From Guyanagaster necrorhizus (taxonomy: Eukaryota > Basidiomycota > Agaricomycetes > Agaricales > Physalacriaceae): a stretch of DNA of 17,248 nt. The notes under the pieces are model-generated. The model made no database searches, was not told where the DNA came from, and was given only the letters and a program-made list of their open reading frames with translations. Shown piece after piece: positions 10,115 to 17,248 of the stretch. The stretch covers positions 1 to 17,248 of the forward strand of contig NW_025064977.1 in the NCBI RefSeq assembly GCF_019112545.1, in the 5' to 3' direction. Within the stretch, counting starts at the first letter, position 1, and every line of letters starts with the position of its first letter. A program made the translations under genes and the position numbers.

Positions 10115-10527
10115 TATTAAGCCTAAGCTGCATGTGACTTAAACACATGATAAATGAGCACTGTATCATTTTCATATAGTTACATCCAAGTTCACTATAT
10201 GTGTTTGTTTAGTGATATGTGTCAAGGCCATTTACAAGTGGCTCAAGATAGAATGGTAAAGAATAAACTTTAGCTCAAAGCTGAGGTTTATCCAGTGAGA
10301 GCAAGTCTACTTATATACTGTATAAGTTGAGATAAATATACTACTATCTATTGTATGTTTCCAAGTCCTAGTGCCCATTGTCTTTGAGCATTGCTACTGT
10401 CCACAAAAAGGTCATTATGCATTATTGAGGGCTGTTGCTATATTGGAGAATAATGACAGATTAGCCTGTTATGCTGACTAAGCATAAATAGGGGTTAATA
10501 TAAAAAAAGAATAGAAAAATCACAATG
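10115..10527 (-). repeat. Element A 5' LTR
   Basis: 413 bp, partner of 2513-2970. The + strand start is tattaagc against tgttaagc in the partner; the end is cacaatg against cataata. It contains a single ctgactaagc at 10474-10483 where the partner has two copies 45 bp apart. This LTR would contain the promoter. Confidence 0.95.
10310..10317 (-). promoter_or_regulatory. TATA-like box in element A 5' LTR
   Basis: Reads tatataag on the - strand, about 210 nt into the LTR. The same octamer, within a shared ctacttatatactgt block, is in all four LTRs (2707-2714, 1138-1145, 16499-16506) although the A and B LTRs are otherwise divergent. It is the best candidate for the core promoter. Confidence 0.5.
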
Positions 10528-10532
10528 GAGAC
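10528..10532. repeat. Target site duplication of element A, right copy
   Basis: gagac, identical to 2508-2512. After it the integrase of B resumes, and codons align with the uninterrupted integrase of A around 4080-4100. Confidence 0.9.
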
Positions 10533-13338
10533 TTCATTCAAATAAAGTGGAGTGGCTTATACCTGTATGCTTGTCTTAGTCCACTGACAAGTTTTGCACT
10601 CCATTACATACTTCTCAATGTCTTATTCTATTTTTGGCTATCAGTATTCTTATAGTATCAGTTCTCTTGTCTTTATGATTCTAGAGTGTCCAGCAGTGGC
10701 ATAGTTATGGAATATAGTGATGAGCTCCCTTTAGAGTGCATGGTCTTAAGAGATGTAGATTCAATTGTTGTAGTATATCAAATCCCCTGATTTAGTCATA
10801 CCCTGCTTGTGATTAATAGAGAGAGCAATCTATTGGTCTCATAATTCTGTCTGTCATGTTGCACTCTTAACTTGCTCATGGATCTCTTCTTTTATTAGCA
10901 TGATCATAGCACAGAAGTGTTCTGATTTCAGAAGGGTTACTCCTTTATTGTTCTCCTCTCTCTAGTCATGATCAGACCTATAACTCAACAGATCTGCCTT
11001 TTTGTTTGCTGTTTCTATCTTATAATGCAATGTGTATTGATACTGCACAAGCTCAGTGACCCAGCAGGCTTGTCATCAATTGAGTTTCTGTGGTGATCAG
11101 AAGTAGTGTAGGTTTTGATGATCAGTCCAGACCTCAAAGATGTGAATGGCACTAATCAGATAATGCCTCTATTTGGTGAGTGCTAGCATGATGGCTGAGA
11201 ATTCTTTGTCATAGATCTTATAATTGCATTTGATGATAGTCAATGCCTTTGAGAGGAATGCAACAGGTCACCATTTTTCATCCTGCTTCTGTGAGAGGAC
11301 TGTACCTATTGCCTCCTCACTCAAGTTGGCCTCAACTTGGAATTTCTCTTTCTCTATTGGTACTGCAAGTATCACATCTTTGGCTATTCATTTCTTCAAA
11401 TCATCAAATGCAAATTGCTGGGCTATCCTCCAGATCCAGAGAGCATTCTCTGTGAGCTGGGTCATGAGGCAGACAATCTTACTGTAATCTCAGATAAATC
11501 AGTGGTAAAAGTTTGTAAATCCAAGAAAGAATTGTAGTTTCTTCTTCTTGGTCAGCTTCAGCCATTCTGTTACTCCTGCCACCTTGATAGAGTCTATTTG
11601 AATGCTTCCTTTGCTCATAATTACTCCAAGATGCTTGGTTTCTAGTGCTTCAAATTCATGCTTCTTGACTTTGAGGAATAGTTTGTGTTTTCTCATTAGT
11701 TCCAGTACCTGACAGATTAGACATCAGTGTTCCTCTCAATCTTTTAACATGATTAGAATATCATCCAGATAGATTGTGATCTTTCCTGTGGTGATGAGAT
11801 CTTTGAAAATATCATTCATCATCTATTGGAATGTCACAGAGGAATTGGTCAATCCAAAGAACATGACTGTTGGCTCAAAGAGTCTGCAATTAGTTTGGAA
11901 GGTCACCTTCCACTCATCTCCCTCCTTAATCTGCACATTGTTGTATCCTCACTGAACATAAAGCTTGGTATAGTATCAGGCACTATACAATTTGTTCATC
12001 AATTCAGAAATCAGCAGGAGAGGGTAACAATTCTTGATCATCATCTCATTGAGTTTCTGGTAATTCTAGACCAGTTGGAGTTTGCTGCTCTTCTTTTTCA
12101 CAAAAAAAAACAGTGATGCTATAGAGGACTTTGACAGTCTTATTCATCTGCTAGACAAATTCTCCTCCAAGAACTTGTCTAACTTGATCTGTTCTAGCAT
12201 GCTAAGATTGTATACTTTGCAATTGAGATTGGTGCTGGTATTGGAAATAAGTTTGATTGCATGATCTTAAGGCTTTAGCTCTAATAGTTCATTGAAGCTC
12301 TCTTTAGCAAATAGATCATAAAAATCATATGCTCATTCAGATATCAGTTTCTCAAACATCTTGGCCTCCTTCTTTTCATTGGCTCTTGCTGCTAAGTCAT
12401 TAGTATAATGCACTGCTCAGATGTGGATTATGTGATTCAATTCTATAGCCAATATTATTTCTCCTTTCTCCATTTCCTCATCCTATCAATCCTCTAGGTC
12501 TTCATCAGGTAGCTCAAAAGGAATTTTTTGACAATGGCATCATACAAAAGTGATCTGCTCTGTCTTCCAATTGATTAATGGGTTATGCCATATGAGCCAG
12601 TCATGACTGAAGAAGATCTCTTTGGATTCCAACTTAGTTACAGCTAAGTCAATCTGTTCTGAATGATCTCCAATTGTTAACCAGAGCTTGACAAACTCTG
12701 TGATTGAATCAGCCTGGTTCTTGGTTCCATCAGCATTGTAAATCAGGATTGAGCCAGCAGTGGCTCAGATCAGTAGATCATGCTTGATGATGAAAGCATG
12801 ATTGATGGAATTCCTAGTGCAGCCACTGTCAATTAAAGCAGTGACCACATACATGGATTGGTTGGAGAGAGTCTGAATCTGTACCTTGGTGGTTAGATCT
12901 CTCCTCACAGTCTTCTGTTGCCAGATATATTTCCTGGGTTCCTTTAGTTTATCTAGGTATTCTAAAGCTTGACTCTTTTCTGCTCTTTTCATTCTTTCAA
13001 TCATCTTATTAATGATTTCCTCAGTCTGAGTCTTGTGTATCTAGTTCTTGAGCACAGCCTTTGCTTCAGCCTTGTTCTTGGCATTTTGAATGGCTTACCA
13101 AGTTCATTCAGTCTTGAATGGCTTTAGCCAGTCATTAGAGGCCTCTCTCTCTATTTGGCTCATGAGTAGTTGAGTTTTATTTTTTTTGCAATTTCTTCAT
13201 TGTGGTTGGAGAAGCAGAGTCAGATATATTTGAATGCATATGTATATAAGTACCTACAGAACTAGCATAAGTCTGACCAGTGGCAGACTGAGACACACTA
13301 TTAAGTCCTTTGGCTGACCAAGTGAAATCACTCACTTG
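10533..13338 (-). pseudogene. pol: Element B pol, 5' part: protease, reverse transcriptase, RNase H, integrase zinc finger
   Basis: First half of B pol. The protease keeps its catalytic LIDSG (DSG at 12822-12830). Next comes the HDWLIWHNPL motif near 12570-12620. Reverse transcriptase spans about 11500-12300, with YLDD intact at 11760-11771. The motif A Asp of TK-x-DV is replaced by Tyr at 11958-11960, a transversion. RNase H is about 10930-11480, with YDKEFSAIMLAL and TDHQNLHY recognisable. The integrase zinc-binding region is about 10590-10830, with HNYATAGH and CKTC preserved. Reading stops at the target duplication of A and resumes at 2507. Stops are frequent. It starts in the -1 frame relative to gag, before the gag stop. 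Compared with A, its active sites are better preserved although the element is older. Confidence 0.88.
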
Positions 13339-16100
13339 TCAGCCTCATCTTTTACTTTTTTAATCTTCATCTCCTTTCCATTATCTTCGAGTTTATCAGC
13401 CTCCTTCTGTAATTCAGTGATTTGAGCCTATATGTCTTCACAGGTTCATTTCTTCTTTGGATAGTTCCATGATAGATGATTCTTCTCTCTACAGTTGAAA
13501 CACTTTCTTTCTCTCTTTAATTTATTGATCTCCATGAGCTTTCTCTGTCCAGTGTAAGTGGTTCTGGTCCTGATCTTTTGAGCAGAATAAAAGGGTGTGA
13601 GAGTCAAAGAGGTTATATTGAGCTTGGCAGGGGCCAGCATACTAGTCTTTCTCTGATTGCCAGTTCTTTGATCATCTTGCTGGTAGGCATTCTCTGTCTT
13701 CTGTTAGTGCCACTCTTTGTTCATTGTGATAATACACATCCTCTATTCTTTATATCCCTTCAGAATGTTGAAGCTAATGTCAGTAATCATTGTAATATAA
13801 GAGTGAGATACCTCATTCTTCAGATACTTCACTAGGCATCTATCATCTCCAGTGTGATCAATGAGCCCAGCTAGTTGGGTGAGTCATTCAAACTCATCAA
13901 AGTACTCAGTGGCCATCTTGTCTCTCATTCAAAGATCTTTCATCTTTTGCTTGTGGACTTCTTGAATGGTCAAGTTGATGAATTTATCATGTACCATTTG
14001 TTTGAATATAAGCCAGAATGGCAGACAGTGATGCCCTCTGATCATGGAATAAAGATCTTGACTCTTCAAGATCTATCAGACTTTAACCTTATCCTTGAAA
14101 TAGAATACAGCAAAGGTGACCTGATAAATGTCAGCAGATAAGTAGATGGAGTATACTTCAAAATATTGTTTGCAATCAGTCAAGAAGTGATCAATATTAT
14201 CAGACTGCTCTTTAAAGAGCCAAGGCTTTCATACAAGATCTGGCTTGCATTGTATAAAGACAGAGTCAGGGGCAAGTGGCCTCATCAGATTTGAGTAATT
14301 GCTGAAGGGTGGTACCTTTTGGTGTGATGTGAGGAAGGAGTGAAGAGAGTCATTATAAGCAACTGGACTCTCAGATATTCCTTCTCCTGGTTTTCTGATG
14401 ATCCTCCCATTGACAACTGTGAATCTCTGTTTCATAGCCTCAGGGTCATCTCCTTCAGGCTGGCCACTGGTCTCAGCTTCATTGGCCAGTGGCTGTCCTT
14501 CTATTAGTCAGCTTTATCTTGGCTTTCAGAGATATCTGATCAGGTTCTCAGCTTATAGAGTTTGCAGTCATCAATGGCAGGCAGAGACCATAGTGGTGGT
14601 TTGAATAGTTGGCACCAAGTAGATGGTCTATTTTGAGGGAACAGGCAGCATATTCAGCATCAGTCAGATCTTGAACTGAGATTGATATTCTGGGAGTTTG
14701 GCCAGAGAGTCTTCAGGGTGAACTTTATTGTAGAGAAAGATAGTCTACTTGGTTGTGGCATATATAAAATATTCATTTATTCAGTATTATCCACTGTTAA
14801 ATATTCCTCTCTCAATAGTGTCATCTGCCACTCTACATCCTAAGGGAGCTCCATAACTCTTTTCTGATACAACCTTGTAAACTCTCACTCCTTTTCATAT
14901 TGTATTTCTTCTTCCAATAGTTCTTTGTTCTTGATCTCATAATATCTCTTAGGTATTTCAAGAGATACCACAGCCAGATCATTGTACTCTTTGCTGTTCT
15001 CACTGTCCTTCTCAGAGAAGTCATTGAGTGGGTTGAAGATGGATGGCACTCAGAATTTCACTGTTGCAGATAAGCTGTCCTGAGACACTGGATCCAGAGT
15101 CAGCAGGAGGAGTAGATCAGAGGAGGAGTCCTTTGCTGGACTCAGTTCTCTCATCTGTGGCCTCCACTGCTATGTAATACTCTCAGAATCAGTCAGTATT
15201 CTGCTCATCAAAGAGTACTCCAGCAATTCAGTCTCAAATGAGTCACCAGATGGTTGAGTCAAAGATGTAGACCAGAGGTGGAGGATGGATCTCATAGGTG
15301 GATAAGAGAGTGTTGGGAGTTCAGAGAAGAGAACCTTCTGCAGGGAGATTAGAGAGGATGGATTTAGGCCAACTCACTAGTGATCCATGCTAACTCAGTT
15401 CCTGAAAGAGACTCAGAGGATAACTATAGTATTCATCCTGCTTATAATGGTCTTGTTCTTGTCATTGTCTATATTCTTTTTTATGTCTTTCTCTTTCATA
15501 TGCTTCTTTAGCACTATGCCAGGCCTTAGACTTGAACTAAGTTCTGGCTGGCCATGCTTTGTGAATTTGTGCAAGATGTCAGTTCTGTCAATAGGAGTTG
15601 TGACTACTGTGTCTATCACTCTAGTTGATGTGATGAGAGCTCACAGTGTTTTCTTAGCAAGAACTTTCAGTGTTCCTGCAGTTAGATAAGAGTGTATCAG
15701 GAGTTGCATAGAGAGAGTTGTGGCCAGAGCCTATAGCCACCCTAGTGGCATCAAGAGAGTCTCAAGCACAGTCTTCAATTCCATGCTCTGAGAGGGCAGT
15801 GATAGGAGCAGAAGACAGTTCTACATCAAAAAAGTCATCAGAGATATCCTTGTCCTCATGATCTAAAATCAGAGAGAGGTTCAGCAGGTCATGACAGATG
15901 ATATGTTGGTAGTATCTTCTTCAGGATTCAGGTTCTTTTTGTTCCATTAGAAGAACCTCTAGATCTGAGTTCCCAGAGATGGCTTCTAGTATGGTTCCCT
16001 GTGTGAGCTTATTGATGATTTGAGTGGCCTCAGGAGAGAGAATATGAGAGAGAAGGACAGATGTGACATTTTAGGTTCAGCAGTAGATTATTCAGAGCTC
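13332..16100 (-). pseudogene. gag: Element B gag
   Basis: Capsid-nucleocapsid precursor colinear with the gags of A and C. The zinc knuckle at 13461-13502 reads CFNCREKNHLSWNY: the last Cys is replaced by Tyr, so the CCHC zinc site is broken. The KLKRERK and KKK residues around it are kept. The capsid block is about 13740-14030. A charged stretch near 14880-15040 includes DFSEKDSENSKEYNDLAV and KNKELLEEE. The end is taken at TGA 13332-13334, 56 codons after the knuckle start and conserved in A and C. The 5' limit is uncertain because several frames and stops interrupt the N-terminal region beyond 15050. The only CpG found in the window (13388-13389) lies in the linker between knuckle and stop. 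Confidence 0.75.
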
Positions 16101-16280
16101 ATAGTAATATCTGATTATTCAAGCAGTAACAGACTGGTTTTCTTGGCAGAGATAAACAATAGCAAACAGCCTAAGCAGGATGCCAATGATGGTGCTCAAG
16201 AGCTTGATAAAGTCAGAGGTGATATCATAGGTTGATAGCATTTGGTTTCCTTTGCCACTAAAGTGTATAAGAAAAGAGAA
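16100..16280 (-). other. Element B leader
   Basis: Sequence between recognisable gag and the primer region, matching 9800-10094 of A only in part, for example the run aagaaaag-gaagca-gaagctt next to the primer region. No start codon or other motif can be supported. Confidence 0.4.
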
Positions 16281-16300
16281 GCAGGAAGCTTTGGGCTAAC
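16281..16300 (-). other. Element B putative primer-binding region
   Basis: The 20 bases following the 5' LTR on the - strand read gttagcccaaagcttcctgc, matching A at the same place. No TGG start. It also partly resembles, in inverted form, the first bases of the LTR (tgttag-tttagc; tgttaagcccaagct in A), which could allow a short stem across the junction. Confidence 0.45.
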
Positions 16301-16731
16301 TGTTAGATTTAGCTTGCATGTGACCTGAACATGTGATAAACTAGCACTGTACCATGTTCATATAGTCATGCTAGAGTTCACTTTAATGTGTTATTTCAGA
16401 TAAATGCTTCAAGGCTAAAGACAGATTGGGCTCAAGAGAAGATAGTGTGAAATAAACTTATAGCTTGAAGCTAAACTACTACAGTGAGAGCTATCCTACT
16501 TATATACTGTTTAGCTATAATAAATATAACTGCTTTTTTATTATACTATTCTATGCTATGCTGCTTGTTCTGTCTGGTTGTCAGACAGTAGACAATAGAG
16601 AATTGTTCAAGAATGAAGCAACTGAATATAATGGCATATATCATTGTGATTATCTAATCTTTCCCACACTTCACAGATAGATGCCTTAATAAGATAAGAA
16701 AAAGATGATAAAATAGAGAAAAATCATAATA
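16301..16731 (-). repeat. Element B 5' LTR
   Basis: 431 bp, partner of 940-1388, starting tgttagat and ending aatcataata on the + strand. It lacks 18 bp found in the partner, and only one gatag remains at the spot. Most differences from the partner are transitions; I count three transversions. Confidence 0.93.
16499..16506 (-). promoter_or_regulatory. TATA-like box in element B 5' LTR
   Basis: tatataag on the - strand, about 225 nt into the LTR, in the block conserved between the A and B families. Confidence 0.5.
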
Positions 16732-16736
16732 TAGAT
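16732..16736. repeat. Target site duplication of element B, right copy (degenerate)
   Basis: tagat, corresponding to tatac at 935-939. Keeping this copy and removing B restores the C pol frame: the left codons AAT TCC AC continue into T AGA TCA GCT, matching TTC ACT TGG TCA GCC in B. Confidence 0.55.
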
Positions 16737-17002
16737 CAGCTGAAGAACTTTATAGTGTGTCTCTAGTAGCTGCTGGACAGACTTATATACCTCCTGTAGT
16801 AATCTCTAAATACATGCATTTAAATATACTCTATTCTATGACTACTATAAGACCACCTAAGGAATTGCTATCCCACAAATCTCAAATGCCAATGGGCTGA
16901 ACAGAGAGAGAGACTCCTACTGGTTGGCTGAAGCCATTCAATATCAAGTGGATATAGCATGCCATTAAAAATACCAAAACTGAAGAAAAAGCCAAAACAG
17001 TA
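16737..17002 (+). pseudogene. pol: Element C pol, N-terminal fragment
   Basis: Continuation of element C beyond the B insertion, + strand. The reading frame runs through LYSVSLVAAGQTY, then the conserved MPMG-TERETPT-WLKPFN block, which A has as LPMGQTGRETPT and LKPFN near 6660-6730 and B near 13110-13170. It ends around NTKTEEKAKTV. Homology to A and B stops at about 17002, well before the protease motif, exactly where the inverted repeat begins. Stops include TGA for CGA or TGG and TAG for CAG. Element C therefore has no protease, reverse transcriptase, integrase or LTR inside the window. Confidence 0.8.
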
Positions 17003-17147
17003 TATTAGGCTTTCACTGACACTCACAAATCTCTAGCACCACTGCAATCAGAGTCTGATTTTAGATGCTGAGTCTGGGTCTTATTTTGATATAAAAGTAT
17101 AATAAGGATAATGAGATAGGCTATGAAGATTTTGTGAAGAGAGATGA
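17001..17147 (-). repeat. Right arm of the long inverted repeat
   Basis: Reverse complement of 1-147. 17053-17147 is identical to 1-95, and three mismatches lie in the next 34 bases. The frame of C pol stays readable into the arm if TGA, TAG and TAA are read as lost Arg or Gln codons (THKSLAPL, YKSIIRIM, AMKIL), but this sequence does not match A or B. No known domain recognised. Confidence 0.85.
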
Positions 17148-17248
17148 AAGATTGTGGCTGATAGATATAGTCTGCTGTTATAACAAGAGTATTCACACTA
17201 GATAGTAAGAGAGTTTAGCAGATGTATTAAACCTTAGCTCAAGACTGG
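17148..17248. other. Unassigned sequence outside the right arm
   Basis: 101 bases without similarity to elements A, B or C that I can see. In the + frame continuing from the arm it reads SAVITRVFTLDSKRV and later TLAQDW, broken by TGA, TAG and TAA. It may be further sequence of the element to which the repeat belongs. The left partner, if any, is outside the window. Confidence 0.3.

Larger units (their letters stand above)
2513..10527 (-). mobile_element. Element A: full-length Ty3/gypsy chromovirus inserted in element B
   Basis: 8015-bp LTR retrotransposon in reverse orientation. The 5' LTR is 10115-10527, leader and putative primer site follow, gag about 6890-9800, pol 3001-6898, polypurine tract 2971-2983, and 3' LTR 2513-2970. 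Target duplication gagac is perfect. It is the youngest layer by position, yet its proteins are the most damaged at their active sites: protease DSS, reverse transcriptase YLND, and two integrase Asp to Asn. It belongs to the same lineage as B, but the LTR sequences are clearly a separate subfamily, sharing mainly the TATA-like block and the ends. Confidence 0.95.
940..16731 (-). mobile_element. Element B: Ty3/gypsy chromovirus, interrupted by element A
   Basis: Complete LTR retrotransposon in reverse orientation. The 5' LTR is 16301-16731, gag about 13332-16100, pol 10533-13338 continuing at 1422-2507, polypurine tract 1389-1401, and 3' LTR 940-1388. Without element A and one target duplication it is about 7.77 kb. 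The distance from zinc knuckle to pol end is then about 4.01 kb, the same as in A, so the A insertion removed nothing. It sits inside the gag-pol junction of C. All genes are broken by stops and at least one frameshift. LTRs differ by about 51 transitions and 3 transversions in about 430 aligned bases by hand count. Confidence 0.92.

Noticed and set aside
940..16731. A single giant 15.8-kb element with duplicated gag and pol
   Set aside because: Inner LTRs, a perfect gagac duplication at 2508 and 10528, and the codon-level join of the B integrase across A show two separate insertions.
150..17002. Element C as the 5' end of a complete retrotransposon continuing to the right
   Set aside because: Homology to A and B pol stops at about 17002, before the protease, and is replaced by the inverted-repeat arm; no LTR of C is present in the window.
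1..17248. CRISPR array, tRNA, rRNA or prophage-type genes
   Set aside because: No regularly spaced repeats, no cloverleaf or conserved rRNA blocks seen; every recognisable protein block belongs to gag or pol.

Overview
The window is wall-to-wall transposable-element DNA. I see no host gene, tRNA, rRNA or CRISPR array. The main content is three copies of related Ty3/gypsy LTR retrotransposons of the chromovirus type: gag with a CCHC zinc knuckle, aspartic protease, reverse transcriptase, RNase H, integrase and a C-terminal chromodomain. They are nested one inside another. The protein style, together with an almost complete loss of CpG (one CpG found by eye, at 13388), points to a filamentous fungus that methylates or mutates repeated DNA. 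A basidiomycete of Agaricomycete type is my best guess. The host assignment is inference.

Layout: position 1 to about 147 and about 17001-17147 are two arms of an inverted repeat of unknown identity. Between them lies a fragment of the oldest copy, element C (+ strand), carrying most of gag and the start of pol (about 150-939 and 16737-17002). Element C is split by element B (- strand, 940-16731, LTRs 940-1388 and 16301-16731). Element B is split inside its integrase by element A (- strand, 2513-10527, LTRs 2513-2970 and 10115-10527), which is flanked by a perfect 5-bp target duplication (gagac). Removing A brings B back to about 7.8 kb, close to A's 8.0 kb. Removing B brings the C reading frame back into register across the junction.

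All three copies are dead. Stops of TGA, TAG and TAA are scattered through gag and pol, and active-site codons are changed. Differences between the two LTRs of A are, in my hand alignment, about 59 transitions and no transversion. Many are a TG in one copy facing a CA in the other, the footprint of a lost CpG. This fits methylcytosine deamination or a RIP-like defence rather than ordinary neutral decay.

I find no new multi-gene system. The points most worth a second look are: (1) the inverted repeat at the window ends, whose arms are far more alike than the LTR pairs they enclose; (2) the near absence of CpG and the transition-only divergence; (3) the same lost CpG resolved silently in one element and as a catalytic-site mutation in the other; (4) the conserved gag stop followed by pol in the -1 frame.
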